Origin: Acidisarcina sp.
GTDB taxonomy: Bacteria; Acidobacteriota; Terriglobia; Terriglobales; Acidobacteriaceae
DNA: 64,000 nt
NCBI GenBank assembly: GCA_035539175.1
Contig: DATLIY010000003.1
Coordinates: 124,001-188,000 of the forward strand
Direction of reading: 5' to 3'
The notes under the pieces are model-generated. The model did no database searches. It was not told where the DNA came from and saw only the letters and a program-made list of their open reading frames with translations. Shown here one piece after another: positions 11,420 to 23,400 of the stretch. The position numbers and the translations under genes were made by a program. Position 1 is the first letter of the stretch, and the number at the start of each line of letters is the position of its first letter.

Positions 11420-11435
11420 ACCCTGGGGGCAGCAA

Positions 11436-14150
<2,715 letters not shown>

Positions 14151-14208
14151 AGAGACCTTTAGTTTACTGGACAGGCCCTCTCCACGGGCGCTGAATTATC
14201 GCGGGCGG

Positions 14209-14775
14209 CTACTCGGAGGAGGAGTCGTCGTCCAGTCCGAGCGCTTCGATCGGAGCGATGGCCTCTTCATCCACCTGCCAGTTGCGCAGCACTTTGAAGA
14301 TTACGTCCAGGGAAAATCCGGCACGGATCAGCCGCCGCATCACGCGCGTGGTCTCCTTTTCATCCTTGGGCTTGCGGATGCCTTTGCGCTCCAGGTGGCG
14401 CCGGGCCAGCTCTTCTTCGTTGACGTTTTCGTATGCGGATTCGAGCGTAGTGGCTACCAGCTCGGGGTGGATGCCCTTCAGCATCAACTCCTGCTGCACG
14501 CGGCGCTTGCCGAACTTCTCGTTTTCCTGCCGCAGGCGCGTGTACTCGCTGGCGAAGGCGGTGTCGTTCAGGTAGCGCATCTCCTTCAGTTTGCGCACGA
14601 CGGCTTCGACCTTCACTGCGCCGGTCTCGCCCTCCTCGACCTTGGCGCGCATCAGTCGCTTTAGCTGCGCCACGGTGCGCATGCGGCGGCTCAGTGCGCC
14701 TACGGCGTACTCGTAGAGCGCCGCTGCGTCGAGCGGATCGACTTTCTTGCGCGGGTTGCGGCCAAACGACATCAT
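14209..14775 (-). CDS. recX: Regulatory protein RecX
   Basis: RecX family proteins bind RecA filaments and restrain recombination and SOS activity. The 188-residue chain has the expected three-helix repeats, with LKRLMRAK, YLNDTAFASEYTRLR, FGKRRVQQELMLKGI and a final repeat around RAGFSLDVIFKVLR. The ATG directly abuts the stop codon of the S9 peptidase gene (TAGATGATG), so translation is probably coupled. An unusual partner: recX normally follows recA, which is not in this window. Confidence 0.9.
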   Translation of the reverse strand: MMSFGRNPRKKVDPLDAAALYEYAVGALSRRMRTVAQLKRLMRAKVEEGETGAVKVEAVVRKLKEMRYLNDTAFASEYTRLRQENEKFGKRRVQQELMLKGIHPELVATTLESAYENVNEEELARRHLERKGIRKPKDEKETTRVMRRLIRAGFSLDVIFKVLRNWQVDEEAIAPIEALGLDDDSSSE

Positions 14776-16938
14776 CTATCTCTTTGACGGACCGGGCTGG
14801 GAAGTGCCGGTCCACTGCTCGACCCAATCGCTGACAACCTGGTTCCACAGCCTGGAGTTCTGCGGCTTCAGAACCCAGTGGCCCTCATCGGGGAAGTAGA
14901 GCATCTTCGACGGCACCTTCAGGCGCTGCAGCGTGGTAAAGAGCTGGAAGCCCTCCGCCACATCGAGCCGGTAATCCAATTGACCGTGGATGACGAGCGT
15001 CGGCGTTTTGAAGTTCTTCGCATAGAGCGACGGAGCCCATTTGCGGAAGGGATCCGCCGCCTTTGCCTTGCCATAGTAATCCCAGGGACGGCCCTTGAAC
15101 TCCCATTCGTTGAACCATAGCTCTTCGGTCGATCCATACGCCGATTCGGGATTGAACATACCGTCGTGCGAGACGATGCACTTGAAGCGATCCGTATGGC
15201 CGAGAATCCAGTTGGCCATGAATCCGCCATAGCTCGCTCCCAGCGCGCACTCGCGGGACTTATCGAGGAAGCTGTAGTGCTGCTCTGCGTAGTCGAGGCC
15301 GCGCATCAGGTCGATGTACGGCTTGCCGCCCCAATCGCCATTGACGCCGTCGGTAAAGGTCTGCCCATAGCCGGTTGAGCCGCGCGGGTTGATCATCACG
15401 ACGGCATAGCCGTTCGCGGCAAAGTATTCCGCGTTCCAGCGATAGCTCCACGAATCGCCCCACGCTCCCTGCGGTCCTCCGTGGATGAGGAACTTGACGG
15501 GATACTTCTTCGCCGCGTCAAAGGCGGGAGGCTTAATCAGGAAACCCTGCACTTCCACCTTGCCAAGAGAAGGGAACCAGAAGGACTCCATTGCCGGTAG
15601 GTCGAGCTGTGCGAGGAGTGCGTCGTTGAGATGGGTGATCGGCTGCTCGGTAACGCTGTAGCTCTTTGCGAAGTCGGTTGGAGCGCCCTTAGCCGGGCTG
15701 GATTGCAGCGGTTTCGCCGAGGCTAGATCGAGGCGAACGATCTCGCTGGGAGCCTGAACGGTCATCCGGGTCGCGAACAGATGACCGTCTGCGGCGGCGT
15801 GCAGGTCGCCATATTCTCCCGCCTGGGTGAGCGACCTCAGATCGGAGCCATCGAGATTGACTGAAAATACAGGAGCTTCGCCTCTATCCCCGCTCACAAA
15901 GTACAGGGTCTTCGAGTCCGGCGCCCAGGCAAATTCATCCACCCATCGATCGAGCTTCGGCAGCACTTCCTTCAAAGTCTTCGCGGCGCGGTCGTAGACC
16001 ATCAGGCGAAAGCGGTCGCTCTCATACCCGGCGCGTGCCTGGGAGCGGAAGGCGATGTACCTGCCATCGCGCGAATATGCCGGGCTGAAGTCGCCGCCGG
16101 CACTGGTGCTGATCTTCACCGGCCTGGCATTCGGATCATCCAGCCGCAGCGTGAAGATGTCTGCGTTGGTGCTGATTGCGGGGACGGGATCGAGATTCTC
16201 GGTGAACGCGATCTCCTTGCCATCGGGGGAGAATCCGTAGGCATCCGGACCTCCGAGCGAAAACGGCGGAATATCATGCGTATCTCCGGGGTTTAGATCG
16301 CGCGGCGTTCCGCCCTCGGATGGGATCAGGAACAGGTGGCTGCGCTTCTCCCCGACATAGGCGTTCCAGTGGCGGTAGAGCAGCTCGGTAAAGATCCGGG
16401 CCTTGACCTTGGAGGCGGCTTTCTCCGCGTCGCGACTCTTGTTGCAGGCATCGTCCTTGCAGTCGGGGTAGACGGAGGAGGTGAAGAGAATCTGCTTGCC
16501 GTCGGGCGACCACATGGCGCCATCCGCCTCGGTGCTCAGGGAGGTGATCTTGCGCTGTGCGCCGATGCTGCCCGCTGTGCCGTCGAAGCTGGCGACATAA
16601 ATCTGCTGGCTGCCCTCACGCGCGCTGGTAAACAGAATCTGCTTACCGTCCGGCGAAAAGCGCCCGCCGTCTTCTCCGTCGAGAGAGGCGGTCAGCGGCC
16701 GTGCATCGCCGCCCGCAGTGGGAATCACCCACAACCGCGTCGTCTTGGAGTTCTTCTCCAGGTCGGCATCGGTAGCGGCATAGATCACCCACTTGCCATC
16801 CGGAGAGATGCTGAAGCCTCCCAGCCGATGCATCTTCATCAGGTCATCAAACTGCATGGGACGCTTGTTTTGTGCGACAGCCGGGGTCAAAAGAGCGGCA
16901 AAGAGCAGCAGGGAGAGAGCGGAGCGGCGTGCGAGCAT
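14776..16938 (-). CDS. S9-family prolyl oligopeptidase-like serine peptidase
   Basis: A 720-residue exported peptidase, signal at residues 5-22 (RSALSLLLFAALLTPAVA). The N-terminal half is a TolB/WD40-like beta-propeller with repeated SPDGK motifs that gates access to the site. The C-terminal alpha/beta hydrolase domain has the nucleophile in GASYGGF (about S567), aspartate in HGQLDYRLD and histidine in DEGHWV. These enzymes trim short peptides, often from the N-terminus. It probably acts in the periplasm. It is immediately followed by recX. Confidence 0.92.
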   Translation of the reverse strand: MLARRSALSLLLFAALLTPAVAQNKRPMQFDDLMKMHRLGGFSISPDGKWVIYAATDADLEKNSKTTRLWVIPTAGGDARPLTASLDGEDGGRFSPDGKQILFTSAREGSQQIYVASFDGTAGSIGAQRKITSLSTEADGAMWSPDGKQILFTSSVYPDCKDDACNKSRDAEKAASKVKARIFTELLYRHWNAYVGEKRSHLFLIPSEGGTPRDLNPGDTHDIPPFSLGGPDAYGFSPDGKEIAFTENLDPVPAISTNADIFTLRLDDPNARPVKISTSAGGDFSPAYSRDGRYIAFRSQARAGYESDRFRLMVYDRAAKTLKEVLPKLDRWVDEFAWAPDSKTLYFVSGDRGEAPVFSVNLDGSDLRSLTQAGEYGDLHAAADGHLFATRMTVQAPSEIVRLDLASAKPLQSSPAKGAPTDFAKSYSVTEQPITHLNDALLAQLDLPAMESFWFPSLGKVEVQGFLIKPPAFDAAKKYPVKFLIHGGPQGAWGDSWSYRWNAEYFAANGYAVVMINPRGSTGYGQTFTDGVNGDWGGKPYIDLMRGLDYAEQHYSFLDKSRECALGASYGGFMANWILGHTDRFKCIVSHDGMFNPESAYGSTEELWFNEWEFKGRPWDYYGKAKAADPFRKWAPSLYAKNFKTPTLVIHGQLDYRLDVAEGFQLFTTLQRLKVPSKMLYFPDEGHWVLKPQNSRLWNQVVSDWVEQWTGTSQPGPSKR

Positions 16939-17101
16939 GGGTTCCTCTAGTGGCCGATGTAACAGCCGGATGCTGGGAAACTGTCAGTGTAAATGGTACG
17001 GTGCCCGGGAGGCGAGAGCGGCTTCCCGATGCTATTCCATTCGGCTGCAGGGACTTGCGCGGTCGTTTGCAGAGGCCTGGGAGGCAGTATCTGTAATGGG
17101 A

Positions 17102-17130
17102 TTGACCTTCTGCCGCCTCCCGCGTCTATT
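17102..17130 (+). promoter_or_regulatory. Putative sigma-70 promoter
   Basis: TTGACC, a 17-base spacer and TCTATT give a plausible housekeeping promoter about 80 bases before the secreted-protein gene. Confidence 0.45.
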
Positions 17131-17207
17131 TAAGAGAAGTGGAACTTTTGGTAGGGTGAACTGTCCCCGGATCCGTCGGAAGAAATCCTTATAGGGTGGA
17201 GAGATCT

Positions 17208-18128
17208 TTGAGCGCAAATCGAAAGCTACTTGTGGCCGTGGTCATGCTGGGTTTTCTTGGCGCTTTTTCGGGTCCGGTTACGGCATCGGCGCAGAAGGAC
17301 AGCTACACCCCCATGCCGGTCGAGTCAGGCTTCGGGCCGATGGATACGAGCGCTCCGCCGAGCCCGCCCGAGGAGATCATCCAGCACTTTGCCGCGAAAG
17401 AGAGCGAGTTCCGCCATGCGCTGGATAACTACGTCTATAGGCGCTCGGTAAAAGTGCAGACGCTGGACGATGGCAAGGTCGATGGCGAGTACCAGGAGAT
17501 GGACGATGTCTCCTTTGACTCGACCGGCAAGCGTATGGAGAAGGTGCTCTTTGCTCCGCAGAACTCGCTGGAGCGCGTGAGCATGAGCCCGGCGGACTTC
17601 GCGGACATCCAGCAGCGTCTGCCTTTTGTCCTGACGACACAGGACATCGCCCAGTACAACGTGACCTATGTCGGCAAGCAGAAGGTGGATGAGCTCGATA
17701 CCTATGTCTTCGACGTCGAGCCGAAGGTAATGGAGAAGAACAAGCGCTACTTCAAAGGCCGCATCTGGGTGGATCAGACCGATCTGCAGATCGTCGTCAC
17801 CAGCGGCAAGAATGTGCCTGACGACCTGCGGAGGGGACACGAAGACCTGTCGCCGCCCTTCACTACGTATCGCCAGCAGATCGACGGCAAGTACTGGTTC
17901 CCAACTTACACGAAGGCGGAAGGCGTTCTGCACTTCCAGGGCTGCAAGGGATGTATGTCCAACGACGTTCACATCCGCCAGGTGGTGAAATACACCGACT
18001 ACAAGCAGTTCAAATCCACCGTCAAGATTCTTTACAACGGCGAGGACATAACGAACAATGGCCAGCCGCAGGATGGAAAGCCGGCACAGGCGCCCGCGTC
18101 GGGAGCAGCGGCAACGCGGCCTAAATAG
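17208..18128 (+). CDS. Exported protein, outer-membrane lipoprotein-sorting-like
   Basis: About 306 residues with a hydrophobic signal (LLVAVVMLGFLGAFSGPVTASA). The mature part has alternating beta-rich segments (DTYVFDVEPKVMEKNKRYFKGRIWVDQTDLQ split over two strands) like the LolA/LppX fold, which binds lipids or lipoproteins in the periplasm. The C-terminus is disordered (Gln/Pro/Ala rich). I prefer a TTG start at 17208 because GGTGGAGAG lies just upstream. A GTG at 17196 would overlap that site. The family is widespread and poorly characterised, so lipid transfer is only a suggestion. Confidence 0.72.
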   Translation: MSANRKLLVAVVMLGFLGAFSGPVTASAQKDSYTPMPVESGFGPMDTSAPPSPPEEIIQHFAAKESEFRHALDNYVYRRSVKVQTLDDGKVDGEYQEMDDVSFDSTGKRMEKVLFAPQNSLERVSMSPADFADIQQRLPFVLTTQDIAQYNVTYVGKQKVDELDTYVFDVEPKVMEKNKRYFKGRIWVDQTDLQIVVTSGKNVPDDLRRGHEDLSPPFTTYRQQIDGKYWFPTYTKAEGVLHFQGCKGCMSNDVHIRQVVKYTDYKQFKSTVKILYNGEDITNNGQPQDGKPAQAPASGAAATRPK

Positions 18129-18196
18129 AATTCGCGGTTATCCTCGTATTCACAGTCACTGCAGAGTCACATGGCAAACGGGGCACCAGTGGTCTT

Positions 18197-18805
18197 CTAG
18201 TAGTAGAGGTATCTCCGCCACTTCGGGTCCGAGTGGCCAATCATGCGCATGATGTGGCGGCTAGTGTGCAGGGAGAAGGGCCGCGGCTCGCGCACTAACT
18301 GCATGTCAGTGATCTCGTGTAGCAGGCGGTTGCCCTTGCGACGGTTGCAGGAGTGGCAGCAGGCAACAAGATTCTCCCAGGTGGAGAGCCCTCCCCGGGA
18401 ACGTGGCTGCACATGGTCGAGCGTCAACTCGCTCGCGGGCAGAACGGTGGAGCAGTATTGGCAGGTATTGCGGTCGCGCAGCAGGATGTTCTTTCGCGAG
18501 AGGGCGCGCGTCTGGTGCGGGATGCGGCGATATTCCAGCAGCCGGATCACCGATGGCATAGCCATATGGACGCGCGCAGCGTGCAGGAACGCTCCCTGTT
18601 CCTCCTCTGTCTTGGCCACCCCCTTGAGCACCAGCACCAGCGCGCGGCGTGCGCCGCAGATATTGATGGGCTCATAGGAGGCGTTAAGAACCAGCACAGG
18701 CGTCTGCATCGTCTGCGGCACGCGATACTCTTCCTGAACGGTGACGTGGCACTTGGTGGCTGATTTCTGTTGCCGAGCGTGGACCATGGCTTTTCCCAGA
18801 GACAT
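18197..18805 (-). CDS. HNH endonuclease
   Basis: 202 residues. The C-terminal HNH nuclease domain has two zinc-type pairs (CQYC and CHSC) and the metal-binding core LTLDHVQPRSRGG with WENLVACC. The N-terminal part contains PVLVLNASYEPINIC, shared by a common family of stand-alone HNH proteins found next to housekeeping genes. The ATG at 18805 has a strong GGGGGAG ribosome site. Many relatives begin at the later methionine corresponding to 18709. A role in DNA repair or defence is not established. Confidence 0.88.
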   Translation of the reverse strand: MSLGKAMVHARQQKSATKCHVTVQEEYRVPQTMQTPVLVLNASYEPINICGARRALVLVLKGVAKTEEEQGAFLHAARVHMAMPSVIRLLEYRRIPHQTRALSRKNILLRDRNTCQYCSTVLPASELTLDHVQPRSRGGLSTWENLVACCHSCNRRKGNRLLHEITDMQLVREPRPFSLHTSRHIMRMIGHSDPKWRRYLYY

Positions 18806-18827
18806 CTTCTCCCCCGCAAGAATTGAC

Positions 18828-19814
18828 TCAACTACCAGGCGAACTTGCCATCTCCCTCACGTTGGTGTGGGAGACGGCAGTCTTCCCGAACTTTGGATCC
18901 CAGAAAGCGACGCCCTCGCGCTGTGCGCGTGCGAGGGTGGCTACCCAGACGGAGGCCGCTCCGGCTTTGAGCAGCGTTTTGCTGCAGGCGCGCGCGGTGG
19001 CTCCGGTGGTGTAAATGTCGTCGACCAGCAGGATGTCGCGGCCCGCGACGGCGCGAGGCTCAGGCACAGAAAAAACGCCGCGTACGTTGTCGCGGCGTTG
19101 GCGGGCCGATAGCTCAAATTGGGTCGCAGTCCTGCGGCTCCTTACCAGCACTTCGCTGGCGAGGCGGAGCTTCCATTCAGGATGCGTCCGGCGCAGAACC
19201 TTCAGTGCTGCCTGGGTAAGCAGCTCAGCCTGGTTATAACCACGGGTGCGCCGTTTCGAGCGGTGCAGCGGGACCGGGACGACCAGCATTTCAGAGGGAG
19301 TTTCCGCCGCAAGCTGCGCCATCGCACTTGCCAGGAGATGGCCTAATCCGTTGGAGACGGGGGTGATCCTCTCGTACTTGAGGGAGTGGATGAGGGTGCG
19401 AAGCGTACCCTGATACGCTCCGTGCGCCACGGCCCTGCGAAAGGGTGGAGGATCCATCCGGCAGACCCTGCAGACGCAATCCTCTTCCGGGCGCGGGTTT
19501 CCTGTGCTGAAGGTGGCAATGCCAAGATCCTCTCCGCATATGCGGCAGAGAGTTCCGCCTTGGACGGGCAGCATATTCCAGCAGGAATCGCAGACAGGAG
19601 AGAGGGTGAAGCGCAGGAGGGGGTTACCGCAGGCACAGCAGGAGGCGGGGAAGAGAGCGCAGCTCAACGCGTCCATCGGACTTCGGAGGACGCGTACCAC
19701 GGCGCGCCACCGCGAAGTGTCGGATGTTGGAACGTCAAGCGTCAAAGTGTCACTCTGACTACCGAAGACGCACCTCGCACTGGAAGCCAGGCATGCTTGC
19801 GCCTTCGCCGCCAT
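18828..19814 (-). CDS. ComF-family phosphoribosyltransferase-like protein
   Basis: A double zinc-finger and phosphoribosyltransferase protein related to ComF/GntX, which helps DNA uptake in competent bacteria. Cysteine pairs CCACG, CDSC, CRIC and CRVC occupy the N-terminal third. The PRPP loop ILLVDDIYTTGAT is near residue 275. The start is uncertain. The ATG at 19814 has almost no leader behind a TATACT element. An alternative ATG at 19676 gives the usual family N-terminus (DALSCALFPASCCACG). Confidence 0.85.
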   Translation of the reverse strand: MAAKAQACLASSARCVFGSQSDTLTLDVPTSDTSRWRAVVRVLRSPMDALSCALFPASCCACGNPLLRFTLSPVCDSCWNMLPVQGGTLCRICGEDLGIATFSTGNPRPEEDCVCRVCRMDPPPFRRAVAHGAYQGTLRTLIHSLKYERITPVSNGLGHLLASAMAQLAAETPSEMLVVPVPLHRSKRRTRGYNQAELLTQAALKVLRRTHPEWKLRLASEVLVRSRRTATQFELSARQRRDNVRGVFSVPEPRAVAGRDILLVDDIYTTGATARACSKTLLKAGAASVWVATLARAQREGVAFWDPKFGKTAVSHTNVREMASSPGS

Positions 19815-20129
19815 TGATCCAGAGTATACGGCGAAGGCACGCCGTATGCCAGAGGCAAATTGCGGAGTGCTTGATCAGACCGGACGATTCACCCTGTATT
19901 CATAGGGGCGCGCGCTGTTACACTCGTCCTTCCCCTGAAATCCGCCAGCACCGGGAGCGAAGGCTCTATCCTCCTTTCCGGTCAATCTCGCAGCAGAAGT
20001 GCGCCCAGTATGGCTATTCTAGTGTTGGAACACCCGTAGTTTTGTTTTGTGGTTCGAGACGCCGCGGATACGAAGGCGGAAGTTCCAGCAGAAGGATTCA
20101 GATATCGTTTTTTGAGCGGAGGCATTCGA
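19815..20129. other. Divergent intergenic region comF-like / OPT
   Basis: No gene is supported. A TATACT at 19826-19831 on the minus strand may be the comF-like -10. A GGAGG at 20118-20122 lies 7 bases before a GTG and fixes the OPT transporter start. Confidence 0.4.
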
Positions 20130-22325
20130 GTGTCAGAAGTCGCTCCAGCAGTTCAACCCTATATCCCGCATACCGAGACACGGCCGGAGTTTACCTGGCG
20201 CGCCATCCTGCTGGGATCATTTTTCGGGATTCTTTTCGGCGCGGTTACTGTCTATGTGGGTCTGCGGGCGGGACTTACGGTGGCGGCCTCCATTCCGATC
20301 TCCGTGCTCTCCATCAGCATTCTGCGGGTGCTGGGCCGGGCTTCCATCCTTGAAAACAATATCGTCCAGACCACCGGCAACGCCGGTCAGTCGATTGCCG
20401 CTGGGGTGATCTTTACCTTGCCGGCGCTGGTTTTTCTGGGATTTGACCTGGAGTACTCGCGCATCTTCCTGCTGGCGTTGATCGGCGGTTGGCTGGGCGT
20501 GCTCTTCATGATTCCCTTGCGCCGCCAGTTGATTGTGGAGGAGCACGCGAACCTGAAGTATCCCGAAGGAACGGCCTGTGCCGATGTGCTGCTGGCCGGC
20601 GAGCGTGGCGGATCGTTCGCCAGCCGCGTGTTCTTCGGCCTGGGACTCGGCAGCCTGTATACCCTCTTTCAAAATGACAATCTGTTTGCCGCGTGGCCCA
20701 GCACTCCGGATTACCAGCCGGATTTTGGCAAACAGCATGTCCTGAAGGGCGCTGCGATACGGGCCGATGCCACGCCGGAGTACCTTGGCGTCGGTTACAT
20801 CATCGGGCCACGCGTGGCGGGGGTGATCTTCGCCGGCGGCGTTTTCTCCTGGCTGGTGCTGATGCCGCTCATCTATTTCTTTGGCTCGCATTTTCCCCAG
20901 GCGCTTTACCCGGCAACCAAGCCAGTGGCGCAGATGTCGCCCAGCGAGATATGGGCCTCCTACATCCGGCCGATGGGGGCTGGCGCGGTGGCTGCCGCCG
21001 GGCTGATCACGCTGCTCAAAACACTGCCGACGATTGCGAGCGCGCTGCGCTCCGGCTTGCAGAATCTGAAGAAGGGCAGTGGATCGAAGGCCGCCACAAA
21101 GCGGACGGATGACGACCTCTCCATGGGGATTGTCGTTGGCGGCTCTGCGCTGCTGGTGCTCATGATGTTCTTCTTCCTCACCTTCAAGCCCGTGCCCGGA
21201 GCGCAGGTGGGAGTGATGGCGAATCTGGCCGCATCGCTGCTGGTGGTGGTCTTTGGATTCCTCTTCGTAACCGTGTCTTCGCGCATTGTGGGACTGATCG
21301 GAAGCTCCGCAAACCCCATCTCCGGCATGACGATTGCCACGCTGATGGCAACCTCCGCGATCTTTCTTGTGAAGGGCTGGACAACCCCTGCCTTTGGCGC
21401 ATTGGCGATCACTATTGGCGGCGTGGTCTGCATCGCGGCGGCGAACGCAGGGGATACTTCGCAGGATCTGAAGACAGGTTTCCTGATCGGAGCTACGCCC
21501 TGGAAACAGCAGGTTGCGCTGATGATCGGCGTCTGCGTTTCTACCGTGGCAATCGGCGTTACGCTCAACCTGATGAATAAGGGACTTGAGGAATTCCGCG
21601 AGACGGCACAGCCCTGGGATATCAGCGTTGTCCATGACGGCGTGCAGATGCAGGGGACGTTTACACGCCAGAGCTTTCGCGTGGTGCATGCGGACAAGAC
21701 CGAGGACACACGTTCCGGCAGCAACTATCTTCTGCTGAATGCTCTGGGCTCGCCTGAACTCGCCGACGGCAAATATCTCTACAATCCGGCGACTCGTTTG
21801 ATTGAAGTGCAATGGGTGCAGGGAATCGGCAGCGAGAAGGCCGCCGCGCCCCAGGCCAGGCTTATGGCGACGGTGATTAACGGCATCCTGACTCGCAAAT
21901 TGCCCTGGGGCCTGGTGCTGCTTGGCGTATTTCTGGTGATCGCGGTGGAGCTGCTGGGAATTCGGTCTCTGTCTTTCGCGGTTGGCGCGTATCTCTCCAT
22001 TGCCACCACGCTCGCTATCTTCTGCGGTGGCGTGATGCGCTGGATGGTGGATCGTGCGGTGGAGAAGGCAGGTGGCGGCACGGAGGATTCCGAGAGCGAA
22101 ATCAGCCCCGGCTCGCTGTATGCCAGCGGTCTGATTGCAGCAGGAGGAATCGTGGGACTGCTGGGCGTCGCTCTCAAGCTCTACGAGGCTGCGACGAACC
22201 GGCACGATATCCTGCGCCTTCCCCGGACCTTTCTGTATCACGACTGGGTATCGGTGGGGATGTTCGCGCTGCTGGCGTTCTCGCTGTATTACTTTGCGCG
22301 CAAGCCGCTGGAGAACAAGAAATAG
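20130..22325 (+). CDS. OPT-family oligopeptide transporter
   Basis: A 731-residue inner-membrane carrier of the OPT superfamily, which imports small peptides or metal chelates with protons. I see at least twelve hydrophobic segments. The first is preceded by RPEFTWRAILLG. Conserved GNAGQSIAAG and NLKYPEGTACADVL motifs follow, and a soluble insert lies around residues 500-590. The GTG start at 20130 is chosen for its GGAGG. An upstream GTG at 20049 has none. Bacterial members of this type are often annotated as oligopeptide transporters, but substrate identity is unproven. Confidence 0.9.
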   Translation: MSEVAPAVQPYIPHTETRPEFTWRAILLGSFFGILFGAVTVYVGLRAGLTVAASIPISVLSISILRVLGRASILENNIVQTTGNAGQSIAAGVIFTLPALVFLGFDLEYSRIFLLALIGGWLGVLFMIPLRRQLIVEEHANLKYPEGTACADVLLAGERGGSFASRVFFGLGLGSLYTLFQNDNLFAAWPSTPDYQPDFGKQHVLKGAAIRADATPEYLGVGYIIGPRVAGVIFAGGVFSWLVLMPLIYFFGSHFPQALYPATKPVAQMSPSEIWASYIRPMGAGAVAAAGLITLLKTLPTIASALRSGLQNLKKGSGSKAATKRTDDDLSMGIVVGGSALLVLMMFFFLTFKPVPGAQVGVMANLAASLLVVVFGFLFVTVSSRIVGLIGSSANPISGMTIATLMATSAIFLVKGWTTPAFGALAITIGGVVCIAAANAGDTSQDLKTGFLIGATPWKQQVALMIGVCVSTVAIGVTLNLMNKGLEEFRETAQPWDISVVHDGVQMQGTFTRQSFRVVHADKTEDTRSGSNYLLLNALGSPELADGKYLYNPATRLIEVQWVQGIGSEKAAAPQARLMATVINGILTRKLPWGLVLLGVFLVIAVELLGIRSLSFAVGAYLSIATTLAIFCGGVMRWMVDRAVEKAGGGTEDSESEISPGSLYASGLIAAGGIVGLLGVALKLYEAATNRHDILRLPRTFLYHDWVSVGMFALLAFSLYYFARKPLENKK

Positions 22326-22353
22326 CGGGTCCAAAAAGGTGTTAAATAGTAGT

Positions 22354-22398
22354 CAAAGACGAGAGGCGCCTGTCGTTGTTAGGCGCCTCCAGTCTTTG
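22354..22398. terminator. Bidirectional terminator between OPT and hemH
   Basis: Long interrupted stem CAAAGAC-GA-GAGGCGCC ... GGCGCCTC-CA-GTCTTTG with an 11-base loop, placed between two convergent genes. The base of the stem supplies TTTG/CAAA rather than a long T-tract. Confidence 0.75.
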
Positions 22399-22410
22399 CT
22401 CCCCGGCTCG

Positions 22411-23400
22411 CTAGGCTCTTTCCGATTGCAGCCGCTCTAAGCCCTGATGGGCCAGATCCTCCAGCGCCGAGATCAGCAGCGGCGAGTCATTCAGCGATTG
22501 TGGGCGTTCCAGTCGCATACCTAAGCTAGAGGCCAATTTGCGGAAAGCGATGTCGATATCGTAGAGGATTTCGACGTGGTCGCAGAGAAAGCCAATCGGC
22601 TGCAGCACAATAGATTTGCGCCCCGCAGCCGCGAGTGCCGCGAGTGTCTCTTCTACCGTGGGACCTAACCACGGGCCGCCGGACATCCCCTGGCTTTGAA
22701 ACGCAAAGAACCAATCTTCCGGCTTCAGGTCTGCGATCCGCGCAGCGACCAGTGCGGCAGTCCGCTTGGCTTCGATAGCGTAGGGGTCTGGTCCGGAGTT
22801 GCTCGTTGGTGGTGCTGGTCTTTCCGGTCTTGCGTCGGCGGCGGAGGCAGCAGCCGGGCTCTGCGTCTGAACCGTTCTGCAGGGGACGCTGTGCGCGGTA
22901 AAGAGAACCGGCACGTCTGAGCCGGTTTCTTCGCGGAGCCGGCCCAGTACAGGGCGCAGGCGGTCGGCGAAGGCATCGGCAAGCAGCGGGTGTTCCGCCC
23001 AGCCCTCGATAAACTCGATACGCATATCCCCGGCCTCTGCCTGCACAGCCCGACGATACAACCCCACACTGGTCCGCGAATTGTGCGGAGCCAGACAGAT
23101 CGCAACAGCGGAGCGGATGCCGTCGGCGCGCATCTGCTTCACCATATCGACAATGTAGGGCTTCCAGTTGCGCATGCCGACGTAGGTTGGCATGCCAACG
23201 GCTTCGCTCAGCAGCCGGCCCTGTTCCAGGGTGATCCCGGTAAGCGGGCTTTGACCGATGAGGCTGTACCGATGACGGATCTCCTCCACGACCTGCTGGG
23301 GCAAAGGCCGCCCACTGGTTACGTTGCGCAGGTACTCGGGGATGTCGTCCAGAGCCTCCGGTGTTCCGTGCGCCAGCAGCAGGATGGCGGTATCAGACAT
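22411..23400 (-). CDS. hemH: Ferrochelatase
   Basis: Inserts iron into a porphyrin in heme synthesis (protoporphyrin IX classically). 329 residues with the N-terminal LLLAHGTPEALDDIPEYL, the metal-site histidine in ICLAPHNS, and the late QPIGFLCDHVEILYDID with the active-site histidine and glutamate. A Pro/Ala/Ser-rich insert (QSPAAASAADARPERPAPP) near residues 190-210 is unusual. It overlaps the hemE stop by 8 bases, so the two are one translationally coupled unit. Confidence 0.95.
   Translation of the reverse strand: MSDTAILLLAHGTPEALDDIPEYLRNVTSGRPLPQQVVEEIRHRYSLIGQSPLTGITLEQGRLLSEAVGMPTYVGMRNWKPYIVDMVKQMRADGIRSAVAICLAPHNSRTSVGLYRRAVQAEAGDMRIEFIEGWAEHPLLADAFADRLRPVLGRLREETGSDVPVLFTAHSVPCRTVQTQSPAAASAADARPERPAPPTSNSGPDPYAIEAKRTAALVAARIADLKPEDWFFAFQSQGMSGGPWLGPTVEETLAALAAAGRKSIVLQPIGFLCDHVEILYDIDIAFRKLASSLGMRLERPQSLNDSPLLISALEDLAHQGLERLQSERA

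Noticed and set aside
20217-22334. 705-codon frame antisense to the OPT transporter
   Set aside because: Its translation is His/Gln/Arg-rich with no family features. It is the mirror of a well-supported membrane protein gene in GC-rich DNA.
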